Source: Brumimicrobium aurantiacum (lineage in GTDB: Bacteria > Bacteroidota > Bacteroidia > Flavobacteriales_D > Crocinitomicaceae). From it: DNA of 64,000 nt. This document shows positions 39,465 through 49,022 of the stretch, piece after piece. The stretch spans positions 526,995-590,994 of the forward strand of contig NZ_QURB01000002.1 of assembly GCF_003402975.1 (NCBI RefSeq), given 5' to 3'. Numbering within the stretch: the first letter of the stretch is position 1; every line of letters starts with the position of its first letter. The position numbers and the translations under genes were made by a program. The notes beneath the pieces were generated by a model that worked only from the letters and a program-made list of their open reading frames with translations, was not told where the DNA came from and did not search any database.

Positions 39465-39472
39465 TATTTTTG
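39465..39472 (+). promoter_or_regulatory. -7 element at the trmD start
   Basis: TATTTTTG lies 4 nt before the ATG at 39477. If it is the -7 element, the transcript would begin at or next to the start codon and be leaderless. No well-placed -33 TTG was found, so the call is tentative. Confidence 0.45.
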
Positions 39473-39476
39473 CAAC

Positions 39477-40154
39477 ATGAGAATTGATATTTTAACCGTA
39501 GTTCCAGATTTACTTGAAGGCCCTTTTAGCCACTCAATTATGCAAAGAGCGAAAGACAAAGGTCTGGCAGAAGTACATATACACAATATTCGTGACTACT
39601 CTACAGATAAACACAAAAATGTGGATGATTACCAGTATGGTGGTGGTGCAGGAATGGTAATGTCAATTCAACCTATAGCTGCCTGCATTGAAAAATTACA
39701 ATCTGAACGTAAATATGATGAAATCATTTATATGACACCAGATGGCGAACTTTTTGAACAATCAACTGCAAACCAACTCAGTAGACTTAAAAACATTATT
39801 TTGCTGTGTGGACATTATAAAGGTGTGGATGAGCGTGTTCGTGAATTGTTTGTAACTAAAGAAATTTCAATAGGATCTTATGTTCTTTCGGGTGGAGAAT
39901 TGGCAGCTGCAGTTGTTGCAGATAGTCTAATTAGATTGCTTCCTGGCGTTTTAAATGATGAAACTTCGGCCTTAACAGATAGTTTTCAAGACAATTTGCT
40001 ATCTCCCCCAATTTATACAAGACCTGCAGATTACAAAGGACATAAGGTTCCAGAAATACTACTCTCAGGTAACCTTAAGAAAATTGAAGAATATCGAGAA
40101 AACGAGGCAATAAGGAGAACTAATGAGCGACGACCAGATCTTCTAAAGGACTAA
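39477..40154 (+). CDS. trmD: tRNA (guanine-37-N1)-methyltransferase
   Basis: A 225-residue SPOUT methyltransferase that methylates G37 of tRNAs reading CNN codons, essential for frame keeping. From ATG 39477 it opens [20 protein letters not shown], matching the family. The earlier ATG at 39453 would add eight residues and lies upstream of the -7 element. The SAM/knot signatures are [21 protein letters not shown] and [13 protein letters not shown]. The usual partners (rpsP, rimM, rplS) are not adjacent here, which is common in this phylum. Confidence 0.95.
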   Translation: MRIDILTVVPDLLEGPFSHSIMQRAKDKGLAEVHIHNIRDYSTDKHKNVDDYQYGGGAGMVMSIQPIAACIEKLQSERKYDEIIYMTPDGELFEQSTANQLSRLKNIILLCGHYKGVDERVRELFVTKEISIGSYVLSGGELAAAVVADSLIRLLPGVLNDETSALTDSFQDNLLSPPIYTRPADYKGHKVPEILLSGNLKKIEEYRENEAIRRTNERRPDLLKD

Positions 40155-40309
40155 AAACAATTGTTTTGAAAATTAAAATAGCAATTATATTATAGATATT
40201 AAAGAAGAAAATATTACATTTGTTACAACCTAAATTTAAAAAAAACGCTAAATTCTAAAAACTGTTTTAATTGTAAGTTTATATAGTATTTAGTACAAAA
40301 CTAAATTAA

Positions 40310-41476
40310 ATGATTTTTTTAATCTATACCGCTATTCTTTTTGTGTTCTCATATTTGACATGTGATTACCTGATACCTAAGATTAGGACGTTGATGATTT
40401 CAAAAAAAATAGCTGCTCAACCAGACCATAGATCCTCACATGATGTACCTACTCCAAATTTAGGAGGAATTGCATTTTATGTAGTATTAATGATTTCTTT
40501 TTATCTGATTGCTTCGGCAAAGTTTTTCGGAATTGATAATGCCAACCCAGTTTATGAAGCCAGTAATCTAATCGTGGCTTTAATTCCTGGACTCACCATA
40601 TTATTTATTGTTGGATTAAAAGACGATATAATTGCATTAGCTCCAATATCAAAGCTTTTAGCTCAAATTATATCTGCTGCTTTATTCGTTTTTCATTATT
40701 CCAAATCCATTAATAACTTATATGGATTTATGGGAATTGAAGATATTAATCCGATTCTCGCAGGTGCAATTGCCGTTTTCATTTTAGTTGCTGTAATCAA
40801 CGCTTTAAACTTAATTGATGGAATTGATGGACTGGCAGCAACAGTTTCCATCATAATGTTTTCTACATTTGGCTTTGCTTTTTTCACAATTAGTCACACC
40901 TTTCTATTTTCAATCTGTCTTGTAATGGTAGGTGTTTTATTGGCCTATCTAAGGTACAACCTCTCTTCTACTCAAAAGATATTTATGGGTGATACAGGTT
41001 CTATGGTTCTTGGATTTATGTTAGGAGTTATGGCAATTTCTTTTTTATCTTTAGATCCAACTGACCTAGCTAAAATGCCTATTAGAGCAGAAAACCTACC
41101 AATTGTTACAGGTGCAATTTTGATTATCCCATTTTTCGATACAGTTCGTGTATTTATTGTTCGAATTTCTAAAAAGAAAAACCCTTTTAAGCCTGACCGC
41201 TCTCACATACATCATATTATAATTGATAAATTCAGTATTTCTCACAGAAGAGCTAGTTTCGTACTGGGAGTTTCAAATTTCTTGGTTATCATATTGATTT
41301 CACTTTTAGCTGTCTCTTCAAACAATTGGATTCTACTTACCTTATTTATCTGTCTTTTATTGTTGTTTACTCTATTCTTCTTTTTAATCAATAAAACAGG
41401 ATGGTTTGTAAAAATAAAACGAAGAAATTCCAAGCAACAAAAAATGAATGCTAGGAGTTCTAAAATTAGTTCTTAA
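40310..41476 (+). CDS. Undecaprenyl-phosphate sugar-1-phosphate transferase (WecA/MraY family)
   Basis: A 388-residue polytopic phosphoglycosyltransferase with about eleven membrane segments. Landmarks are PTPNLGGIAFY near residue 47, the catalytic DD in GLKDDIIALAP near 105, NLIDGIDGLAA near 166, FMGDTGSMVLG near 225 and the C-terminal RSHIHH loop. It moves a HexNAc-1-phosphate from UDP to undecaprenyl phosphate and so starts a glycan on its lipid carrier. It is the first gene of the 40-54 kb polysaccharide region. A second, PglC-like initiator lies at the end of the same region, so two acceptors or two glycans may be made. Confidence 0.9.
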   Translation: MIFLIYTAILFVFSYLTCDYLIPKIRTLMISKKIAAQPDHRSSHDVPTPNLGGIAFYVVLMISFYLIASAKFFGIDNANPVYEASNLIVALIPGLTILFIVGLKDDIIALAPISKLLAQIISAALFVFHYSKSINNLYGFMGIEDINPILAGAIAVFILVAVINALNLIDGIDGLAATVSIIMFSTFGFAFFTISHTFLFSICLVMVGVLLAYLRYNLSSTQKIFMGDTGSMVLGFMLGVMAISFLSLDPTDLAKMPIRAENLPIVTGAILIIPFFDTVRVFIVRISKKKNPFKPDRSHIHHIIIDKFSISHRRASFVLGVSNFLVIILISLLAVSSNNWILLTLFICLLLLFTLFFFLINKTGWFVKIKRRNSKQQKMNARSSKISS

Positions 41477-41830
41477 CCATTATTGAATCTGAATCAATAA
41501 TGATTCAACAATTCAAATTCTTCTTCATCTGCTTCTGGAAACAGAGCACTACTTATCAAATCATCAGTCGTTTAATGTGACGTAATAGATAATACTCATG
41601 GTCTATTTCATTTAGACACCATTTCTATTGCTTTCCAATTAATAATTAAAACAAATTAAAGAATTATACTAAAAAAATACTGGCCTAACTCCATTTTCTA
41701 AAGCTTTCTAATTATTGTAGATAATGCTTATTTACTTATATTCGTAGCAGTTTAAATGAGTATTTAAAATGATTTAATCTTTCTTTAACATAGCCAATAG
41801 AAAATTAACACTAAACAAAAACTTAATGAT
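41477..41830. other. Gap upstream of rmlA; hairpin but no gene
   Basis: Just after the WecA-like stop, CATTATTGA (41478-41486) pairs perfectly with TCAATAATG (41494-41502) around a seven-base loop, without a following T-run. It may protect or end the transcript. The rest is AT-rich leader of rmlA with no open frame worth calling and no certain promoter. Confidence 0.5.
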
Positions 41831-42703
41831 ATGAAAGGAATTATTTTAGCAGGAGGTTCAGGAACAAGACTACATCCCTTAACACATGTAGTAAGTAAAC
41901 AATTATTACCTATTTATGATAAGCCAATGATTTATTATCCACTTTCTGTATTGATGCTGGCTGGAATTAAAGATATTTTAATCATTTCAACACCAAGTGA
42001 TTTACCAAACTTTCAAAAACTATTAGGCGATGGTAGTCGATTTGGTGTTCAACTAAACTACAAGGTGCAACCTAGCCCAGATGGTTTAGCACAAGCATTC
42101 ATTATTGGAGAAGAGTTTATAGGAAACGATGATGTTTGTTTGGTACTTGGTGACAATATTTTCCATGGAGCTGGCTTACAAAATATTCTTAAAGAAGCTG
42201 TTAAAACTGTAGAAACAGAAAAAAAAGCTGTCATATTTGGTAACTATGTCAATGACCCTGAAAGATATGGAGTAGCAGAATTTGATGATGAGAACAATGT
42301 TATCAGTATAGAGGAAAAGCCGAAGGAACCAAAATCTAATTATGCTGTGGTTGGATTGTATTTTTACCCTAATTCAGTAATTGAAATAGCAAAAAAAACA
42401 GAGCCCTCTGATCGTGGTGAACTTGAAATAACTTCAGTAAATCAAAGCTATCTTGAAGAAGAGAATCTTAAACTTCAAATTTTAAGCAGAGGTTTTGCTT
42501 GGTTAGATACAGGAACACATGAAGCATTAACGGAGGCCACAGAGTTCGTTAAAGCAATAGAGAAAAGAACAGGATTAAAAATTGCTTGTTTGGAAGAAAT
42601 CGCATTTAGACAAGGTTGGATAGAAAGTGATGCCATTATGAAAAACATAGAAAATACCAAAGGAAATTATTACGATTACATCAAAGATATTCTAAAACAA
42701 TAA
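41831..42703 (+). CDS. rmlA: Glucose-1-phosphate thymidylyltransferase
   Basis: A 290-residue nucleotidyltransferase, standard for RmlA. It has the nucleotide-binding [20 protein letters not shown] at the N-terminus, [11 protein letters not shown] near residue 110, [20 protein letters not shown] and the terminal RQGWI region. It makes dTDP-glucose from dTTP and glucose-1-phosphate, the first step towards dTDP-rhamnose and other deoxysugars. rmlB, C and D are not in the window, so the pathway continues elsewhere. Confidence 0.95.
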   Translation: MKGIILAGGSGTRLHPLTHVVSKQLLPIYDKPMIYYPLSVLMLAGIKDILIISTPSDLPNFQKLLGDGSRFGVQLNYKVQPSPDGLAQAFIIGEEFIGNDDVCLVLGDNIFHGAGLQNILKEAVKTVETEKKAVIFGNYVNDPERYGVAEFDDENNVISIEEKPKEPKSNYAVVGLYFYPNSVIEIAKKTEPSDRGELEITSVNQSYLEEENLKLQILSRGFAWLDTGTHEALTEATEFVKAIEKRTGLKIACLEEIAFRQGWIESDAIMKNIENTKGNYYDYIKDILKQ

Positions 42704-42738
42704 TTTGATTTACTGTAAGTAATGTCATTCTACATTAA

Positions 42739-44172
42739 ATGAGTTTAAGAAAACAAGCCATCAATGGCGTAATTTGGTCTTTCTCGCAGCAATTCAGTAT
42801 GCAGATCATCAATTTTGGTGTTCAAATTATACTTGCTCGACTCTTAATGCCCGAGGTATTTGGTTTAGTTGCTATGCTCACGGTTTTTATTTCAATTGGC
42901 CAAACCCTTATGGATAGTGGAATGACTAGTTCTTTAATTAGAACTAAAAATCCAGATCAAATTGATTATTCAACGGTGTTTTTCACCAACATGATGGTCA
43001 GTGTAGGGATTTATATCCTCACCTATCTTTCTGCTCCTGCAATTGCAGCATTTTATGAACAAGAAATCCTCACGAATCTACTGCGTGTTTATGCTTTAAC
43101 TTTTGTAATTCGCTCTTTCGTAGCAGTTCATACTGCAAAACTCACGAAGGAAATGAATTTCAAAACACTTATGAAACTTCAGGTTCCTTCAACAATTGTT
43201 GGTGGTATTGTTGGTGTCGTACTTGCATACATGGGGTTTGGAGTTTGGAGTTTGGTATGGCTAAACTTAAGTCAAGCCATTATTTTCACCATACAAAACT
43301 GGATATTTATACAGTGGAGACCCTCATTCTTATTTAACAAAAGAAGATTCAAATATCATTTTAGTTTTGGTTATAAACTAACCCTTTCAGGTTTGTTAGA
43401 CACAGTTTACAATGATGCTTATAGAATCGTTATTGGTAAATATTTCTCTCCAACCTCAGTGGGTTTTTTCAATCAGGCTGAAAACATGCGTTTATTTCCC
43501 GTACAGCAGATGTCTTATGTAATGGGAAAAGTAACTTTTCCTCTCTTTTCTAATCTTAGCAATGATCAACAACTAAAATCAGCTTATCGGTCAACAATGA
43601 AACTCGTCCTGTTTGCAGTTTTACCCGTCATGCTTATTTTAATCATTGGTGCAGAAGAATTATTTTTGTTCCTTTTTGGAGAAAAATGGTTGCCTGCTGT
43701 CCCCTATTTTAAGATCTTAGCCATTGCTTCAATTATTCGCCCAATTAGTCAATACAATCTAAATATACTCAAAGTAAAAGGGCGAAGTGACTTATTTCTA
43801 AAGTTGGAAGTGATAAAGAAAATCATAGGAATCATTGTAATTATCATTGCGCTTCCATACGGAATTATGGGATTGGTTATTTCGTTAACGGCTGTTTCAT
43901 TTTTCTTTACCGCTTTAAACATGGCTGTAAGTGGAAAACTTATCTCATATTCTGTTCAAGAACAAATAAAGGACACCATTCGTTTATTTATCATTAGCGC
44001 TGTAACGATGCTAATATCTTATCACCTTCATTCCCAACTAATCTTAGTTTTAGAAAGCCCATTCCTTATACTTTCGGCATTGACAATTGCTTTTTTATTA
44101 TTGTACTTTGCCATTATTTATCTATTCGAAAAGGATGTTGTTGCTTTATTGTTGAAAGTATTAAAAAAATAA
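42739..44172 (+). CDS. Polysaccharide flippase (Wzx/WzxC type)
   Basis: A 477-residue membrane protein with about fourteen helices and the MATE/MOP-type start IWSFSQQFSMQIINFGVQIILARLL. The PEVFGLVAMLTVF motif is typical of the WzxC/RfbX branch. It should move lipid-linked oligosaccharides from the cytoplasmic to the periplasmic face for polymerisation. It sits between rmlA and the glycerophosphotransferase gene, consistent with Wzx/Wzy-dependent assembly. Confidence 0.88.
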   Translation: MSLRKQAINGVIWSFSQQFSMQIINFGVQIILARLLMPEVFGLVAMLTVFISIGQTLMDSGMTSSLIRTKNPDQIDYSTVFFTNMMVSVGIYILTYLSAPAIAAFYEQEILTNLLRVYALTFVIRSFVAVHTAKLTKEMNFKTLMKLQVPSTIVGGIVGVVLAYMGFGVWSLVWLNLSQAIIFTIQNWIFIQWRPSFLFNKRRFKYHFSFGYKLTLSGLLDTVYNDAYRIVIGKYFSPTSVGFFNQAENMRLFPVQQMSYVMGKVTFPLFSNLSNDQQLKSAYRSTMKLVLFAVLPVMLILIIGAEELFLFLFGEKWLPAVPYFKILAIASIIRPISQYNLNILKVKGRSDLFLKLEVIKKIIGIIVIIIALPYGIMGLVISLTAVSFFFTALNMAVSGKLISYSVQEQIKDTIRLFIISAVTMLISYHLHSQLILVLESPFLILSALTIAFLLLYFAIIYLFEKDVVALLLKVLKK

Positions 44173-44173
44173 A

Positions 44174-45454
44174 ATGATTAAAAAGTATATTCCTTTAAGT
44201 ATCAAAAATAAGATTGAGAAAATTCTTATTAAGATTCAAATAGCCAAAACGAAATCAACGCATAAAAAAGAGGTCTTAAAATTAAGGAATAAAGAAAAAA
44301 TAAAAGTGGCATTTTTCCTGATCTACGAATCAATGTGGAAATATGAAAAACTCTACTTTTTATTGAAAGAAGATGAGCGTTATGAGCCTGTGGTATTCGT
44401 TTGTCCGTTTATTTCCTATGGAGAAGATATTGCAAACTCAGAAATGGAAAGAGCATATCAAAATTTTAAGAAGAAAGGATATACTGTTCATAAAACAAGA
44501 AATGAAGATCAAAGTTTTATAGACATCAAACAGGAGTTTAATCCAGATATCATATTTTTCACTAATCCCTGGAATCATACCTTACCACAATATTTGATTT
44601 CAAATTTTATGGATAAATTAACTTGTTACACTCCTTATGGCTTTAACTCTTCAAATCTTCACAAAGTTCATTTTCAAATGAATATGCAGAACTATTGTTG
44701 GAAGGTTTTTACAGAAACTAATTTTCATAAAGAACTGGCTGAAAAATACTCTCCAAGAAAGGGTGATAATTTTGTGGTGACCGGTTATCCTGGTATTGAC
44801 AATTTAATTGACAACCAATACAATCCAAATGAAGTTTGGAAAAAAACCAACAAAACATTAAAAAAGATAATATGGGCGCCGCACCATACAATTCCTGGAT
44901 TTAAAAAATTATTAGACTACTCCACCTTTTTAGATTATGCAGAGTTTATGCTCGAATTAGCATCTGAATACAAAGAAGAAATCCAATTTTGTTTTAAACC
45001 GCATCCTAATTTAAAAGGAAAGTTGAGCGACGATAAAATTTGGGGAAAAGAGAAAACCGAAGCTTATTATTCGCAATGGGCAAATATGGAGAATGGTCAA
45101 ATAGCCGAAGGAGGATATATCGATTTATTTTTAACCTCCGACGCAATGATACATGATAGTGGGTCTTTTTTAATTGAATATATTTACACCCATAAACCTG
45201 TTCAGTTTTTAATGAGTAATGAGGAGGTAAAATCACAATTCAATGAATTAGGAAAAGAGGTTTTCAATGTGATAGATTTAGCCAAATCTAAAGCTGATAT
45301 CCGAAGATTTATAGAAGAAGTAGTCATCAAGGAAAATGACAATTTAAAGCACAAAAGAGATACATTCTACAATGACTTCTTAAATTTGCCGAACAATAAA
45401 TTAGCTTCCAAAAATATTTTTGATGAACTTAGTAGAGATTTATTAAAAAAATAA
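44174..45454 (+). CDS. CDP-glycerol glycerophosphotransferase family protein
   Basis: A 426-residue GT-B-type enzyme. The C-terminal half shows IIWAPHHTIPG (near residue 234), FKPHPNLKG (274) and DAMIHDSGSFLIEYIYTHKP (about 318-338), the pattern of TagB/TagF-like enzymes that transfer phosphoglycerol from CDP-glycerol. No clear membrane helix is seen, so it may bind the membrane through its basic N-terminus (IKKYIPLSIKNKIEKILIK). The gene starts 1 nt after the flippase stop. The next gene encodes a fused enzyme that makes its donor, which supports the assignment strongly. The acceptor sugar is unknown. Confidence 0.82.
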   Translation: MIKKYIPLSIKNKIEKILIKIQIAKTKSTHKKEVLKLRNKEKIKVAFFLIYESMWKYEKLYFLLKEDERYEPVVFVCPFISYGEDIANSEMERAYQNFKKKGYTVHKTRNEDQSFIDIKQEFNPDIIFFTNPWNHTLPQYLISNFMDKLTCYTPYGFNSSNLHKVHFQMNMQNYCWKVFTETNFHKELAEKYSPRKGDNFVVTGYPGIDNLIDNQYNPNEVWKKTNKTLKKIIWAPHHTIPGFKKLLDYSTFLDYAEFMLELASEYKEEIQFCFKPHPNLKGKLSDDKIWGKEKTEAYYSQWANMENGQIAEGGYIDLFLTSDAMIHDSGSFLIEYIYTHKPVQFLMSNEEVKSQFNELGKEVFNVIDLAKSKADIRRFIEEVVIKENDNLKHKRDTFYNDFLNLPNNKLASKNIFDELSRDLLKK

Positions 45455-45512
45455 AAGGTAAGTAATTAGGCACATGTCTGTTAACATCGGTTTCAAACAA
45501 GAATAAAAAAAT

Positions 45513-46877
45513 ATGAAAATTACAATACTTGGTGGTGGTTCTTTTGGTACTGCATTTGCAAATCAAATATCGTTCAATCCTCATAATGAGGTTACAATTT
45601 TATTGCGAGATACTGAAGTTAGGGATGAAATCAATAACAAACACTCCAACTCAAAATATTTTCTCAATAAAGACTTGAACAAAAGCCTTAAGGCAACCAC
45701 TGACTATAGTATTATTTCTGATTCAGATGTTTTAATTTACTCAATTCCTGCGAATAGTATTGAAAACACCATTGAAAAGGTCAAAAAACATTTAAAGGAT
45801 TCAACACTCATTATCAATGTTTCCAAAGGAATCTTCGATGAAGGAAAAACCATTGTCGAATACCTGCAAGAATCTTTAGAGAGTCAGAATGTGATTACCT
45901 TAAAAGGTGCATCTTTTAGTGCTGAAATGATCAATAGAATACCCACCCTTCTCACCGTAGGATTCACATTAAAAAAACAGCTTGAAACTGTAGATAAAAT
46001 GTTGGACAACACCAATATTTTCACTGATTACACTACTGACATTAAAGGTGTTGAAATTTTAAGTGCCGTTAAAAATATTTACGCTATCCTATTGGGTAAT
46101 ATTGATGCAAAATACAATTCAGCAAATACACGTTTCTTGATTTTAACTAAGGCTATTTCTGAAATTAAAATTATATTAAGAAAACTAGGAGGACGTGAGG
46201 AAACAATATTTTTAGGCTGTGGAGTCGGAGATATTTCACTTACTTCCTTGAATGATTTGAGCAGAAATAGAACTTTAGGCTTGCTCATTGGTAAAGGTTT
46301 TTACAATTCTTCGTTCAATGAAAATTCCGTTGTATTGGAAGGCATAAAAACACTCAAGTTAATCGATTCGATCATAACTGATGACCTACAAAAAAGATTA
46401 CCATTACTCAACAAAATGATTGATTTACTTGTTTTACAAAAGAAACAGACACTTTCATTAAACTTTAAGGAACTCCTTAGTAAGGATTATACTACAGTAA
46501 TCACTTATGGTACATTTGATTTATTACATTTTGGTCATCTTGAAATACTAAGGAGAGCAAAAGACCTAGGCGATCGACTCATTGTTGGATTATCTACAGA
46601 TGAATTTAATCTTGAAAAAGGTAAAGTTTGTGAATTCTCTTATGAAAGAAGAAAACAGTTTTTAGAGTCTCTATCTTATGTCGATCTTGTAATCCCAGAA
46701 AGTAATTGGGAACAAAAAACCAATGATGTAATCTCTAATGACGCTGATATTTTTGTAATGGGAAGTGACTGGGAAGGAAAATTTGATTTCTTAAAAGAAC
46801 ACTGTGAAGTTCGTTATTTCCCAAGAACCAAAGGAGTTTCAACAACTGAATTAAAGAAAATCATCAAAAAACAATAA
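45513..46877 (+). CDS. Fusion of glycerol-3-phosphate dehydrogenase and glycerol-3-phosphate cytidylyltransferase (GpsA-TagD)
   Basis: A 454-residue two-domain protein. Residues 1-320 are GpsA-like: the NAD-binding ILGGGSFGTAFA at 4-15, NVSKGIFDEG, GASFSAEM, catalytic Lys187 in SAVKNIYAI and the CGVGDISLTSLNDLSRNRTLG substrate loop. Residues 325-454 are a TagD-type cytidylyltransferase: YGTFDLLHFGH with the HxGH pair His339/His342, then VCEFSYERRKQFLES and the end KGVSTTELKK, close to the family's RTxGISTT. Together they should turn dihydroxyacetone phosphate into glycerol-3-phosphate and then CDP-glycerol. Neither domain lacks a landmark I can check. It is 58 nt behind the glycerophosphotransferase, its likely customer. 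Confidence 0.9.
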   Translation: MKITILGGGSFGTAFANQISFNPHNEVTILLRDTEVRDEINNKHSNSKYFLNKDLNKSLKATTDYSIISDSDVLIYSIPANSIENTIEKVKKHLKDSTLIINVSKGIFDEGKTIVEYLQESLESQNVITLKGASFSAEMINRIPTLLTVGFTLKKQLETVDKMLDNTNIFTDYTTDIKGVEILSAVKNIYAILLGNIDAKYNSANTRFLILTKAISEIKIILRKLGGREETIFLGCGVGDISLTSLNDLSRNRTLGLLIGKGFYNSSFNENSVVLEGIKTLKLIDSIITDDLQKRLPLLNKMIDLLVLQKKQTLSLNFKELLSKDYTTVITYGTFDLLHFGHLEILRRAKDLGDRLIVGLSTDEFNLEKGKVCEFSYERRKQFLESLSYVDLVIPESNWEQKTNDVISNDADIFVMGSDWEGKFDFLKEHCEVRYFPRTKGVSTTELKKIIKKQ

Positions 46878-46889
46878 CTTTATTAAGAT

Positions 46890-47678
46890 ATGTTTTCAGT
46901 TGTTATCCCTCTTTACAATAAAGAACAAAGTATTACAGAAACGATTCAATCTGTTCTGAATCAAAGTTTTCAAGAATTTGAAATAATTGTTGTCAATGAT
47001 GGATCAAAAGACAGAAGCGTCGAGGTTGTAAAACAAATCAAAGATCAAAGAATTCGGCTTGTTGACCAAAAAAACCAAGGTGTTTCTGCCGCTAGAAACA
47101 AAGGAATTAAAGAAGCTAGAAATGAATGGATTGCATTCTTGGATGGAGATGACATCTGGAATGACGACCATTTGGCAACATTTGTAGATTTAATTCAACG
47201 CTATAAAGACCACTATATTTTCACAAGTTCTTTTGTTTATTCAATACCTCGAGAACAACATGTAAATCGTCCTGAAGTTAAAGATTATGTAGTCGACAAC
47301 TATTTTAAGGCTTCATTAACAGAGCACCTAATGTGGACAAGTGTTGTTGTTGTTCACAAAAAATGTCTTGTTGATGATTTATTTTGTGAAGACTTTGTAA
47401 GAGGTGAGGATATTGATTTATGGGTGCGTTTGGCTCAAAAATATAAGATTGTAAAATCAAATCATGTTACCGCCGAATATAAAATTGAGGCTGAAAATAG
47501 AAGTGACGTAAACACTGTTGACATCAGGAAAACATTTTTTAGAGATGTTAATCTTTCAAAAATGAAGGACAAATATCAAAAGCAGTATTTTAGAAAACTG
47601 ATGTACACCAAGTTAAAACATTATGCTGTTAAAAAGGAATGGGGAAATTTATTTTATTTAATCAAGAAATATATCTAG
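46890..47678 (+). CDS. Glycosyltransferase family 2
   Basis: A 262-residue GT-A enzyme opening with VVIPLYNKEQSITETIQSVL, with the nucleotide-binding VNDGSKDRS near residue 33 and the metal-binding DGDD near residue 86. GEDIDLWVRLA near residue 180 is the usual C-terminal acidic motif. It should add one sugar to the growing lipid-linked glycan on the cytoplasmic face. Only 12 nt separate it from the gpsA-tagD gene. Donor and acceptor are not readable. Confidence 0.9.
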   Translation: MFSVVIPLYNKEQSITETIQSVLNQSFQEFEIIVVNDGSKDRSVEVVKQIKDQRIRLVDQKNQGVSAARNKGIKEARNEWIAFLDGDDIWNDDHLATFVDLIQRYKDHYIFTSSFVYSIPREQHVNRPEVKDYVVDNYFKASLTEHLMWTSVVVVHKKCLVDDLFCEDFVRGEDIDLWVRLAQKYKIVKSNHVTAEYKIEAENRSDVNTVDIRKTFFRDVNLSKMKDKYQKQYFRKLMYTKLKHYAVKKEWGNLFYLIKKYI

Positions 47679-47789
47679 GTAAATCGTTAAGCATTTAACT
47701 TGTAATAAGGTTAATACCAGCAAATATTATTACTTTTGCTGCCAATATTAAAAACTTGTTATCATACCGTTAATTTTTGACTAAAATTT

Positions 47790-49022
47790 ATGTATTTTAT
47801 TCCTACTGATACTACGCCTAAAAATAATAAATACGATTATTTCTTGATAGGTTATATTGCATTAGTAGTTTTTGGAATGTATGGAAATGCGTTTCAACCG
47901 ATAAGAATTATAACCTTAGCCTCACTCCCATTTATTGTGATTCAATGTGCAAAATCAACAAAGGGATCTTTTATTTTCAGAGCTTATACGGTCTCCATAT
48001 TTTTATATTTAGCAATCATTTCTAGTATTTTTTGGACTCCTGACCTCAAGCAAGGACTGAAAGAAATCGTTTATTACTTCACACATTTGTCTGTTTTTGT
48101 TTTAATTGCAATTCTTTACTCAAAAGCGAATAACCCATTAAGGTCCTTAACAAGAGGCTGGTTTTTTCTAATTCTCTTCACTTCTTTTATAGCTCTGATA
48201 GAAATTTTCTTGGGCATTCACTTAAGTGTAAACCTAATAGCCGATGACTTTAAGATCCAAACACAAAGTTTTAGCGCTGCAAAGAAATATGCTTCTGTAA
48301 CATTTGGTAACTATAACACCTACGTTATGGTAATCACCATGTCCATTCCATTTTTATATTCTTATATCTACACACATAAAAAGTTTGGCACTCAAATTTT
48401 AGGAATTATCATCTTAGCTTACGCTTATTTTGCATTAATGATTAATGCTTCAAGAGGTGGTCTTATTGCTGGTGCCATCGTTTTTTTCATTTGGATGTTT
48501 TACATTCAGAAACTTAAAGTTCATCACTTCAAAAAAAAGCTACTTCTATTTATCCCAATTTCTGCATATGTGGCCATTTTTCAAGTTAAAACCTTCTTCA
48601 GAGAAGTCTCAAATAGAGCAAAAACTGACATCTCCATAGTTAAAGAAAACGGAAGGTTTGATATAATTATCAATGCATTAGAAAAATACTTGGAAAAACC
48701 TTTCTTTGGCTCTGGTATTGGAAGTATCCAAACAGTTCTTAAAGATTTTAAATATACTGTACCACACAATTTAATTCTTGAATTTTTAATTCAATTTGGA
48801 GGAATCCTTAGTTTAATTGTACTCTTTTTCATTCTTAAAATGCTTCTAAGAATTCCAAAACTAGAATTGAAACAAAAAGCGATATTGGTTTCTACTTTGT
48901 TCGCACTTCCTTTTATATTTGTGATTAACAGTAATTATTTACTTCAACCTGTCTTATGGGTTTTTATAGGTAGTATTTATTGTGTAAGTTATTATAAAAA
49001 ACCAACGCTTCAGCATGATTGA
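47790..49022 (+). CDS. O-antigen polymerase/ligase family protein (Wzy/WaaL-like)
   Basis: A 410-residue membrane protein with about eleven hydrophobic segments and one longer periplasmic loop containing ENGRFDIIINALEKYLEKPFF and GSGIGSIQTVLKDFKYTVPHN. That is the Wzy_C/O-antigen ligase pattern, with MINASRGGLIAGAIVFF before it. It probably polymerises the repeat units after the flippase. Ligase activity cannot be ruled out from sequence. The stop overlaps the next gene by 8 nt. Confidence 0.85.
   Translation: MYFIPTDTTPKNNKYDYFLIGYIALVVFGMYGNAFQPIRIITLASLPFIVIQCAKSTKGSFIFRAYTVSIFLYLAIISSIFWTPDLKQGLKEIVYYFTHLSVFVLIAILYSKANNPLRSLTRGWFFLILFTSFIALIEIFLGIHLSVNLIADDFKIQTQSFSAAKKYASVTFGNYNTYVMVITMSIPFLYSYIYTHKKFGTQILGIIILAYAYFALMINASRGGLIAGAIVFFIWMFYIQKLKVHHFKKKLLLFIPISAYVAIFQVKTFFREVSNRAKTDISIVKENGRFDIIINALEKYLEKPFFGSGIGSIQTVLKDFKYTVPHNLILEFLIQFGGILSLIVLFFILKMLLRIPKLELKQKAILVSTLFALPFIFVINSNYLLQPVLWVFIGSIYCVSYYKKPTLQHD

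Noticed and set aside
39453..39476. ATG at 39453 as the trmD start
   Set aside because: It adds residues not seen in the family and lies before the -7 element that sits next to the ATG at 39477.
41478..41502. Intrinsic terminator after the WecA-like gene
   Set aside because: The nine-pair stem is perfect but no T-run follows; it is noted as a hairpin only.
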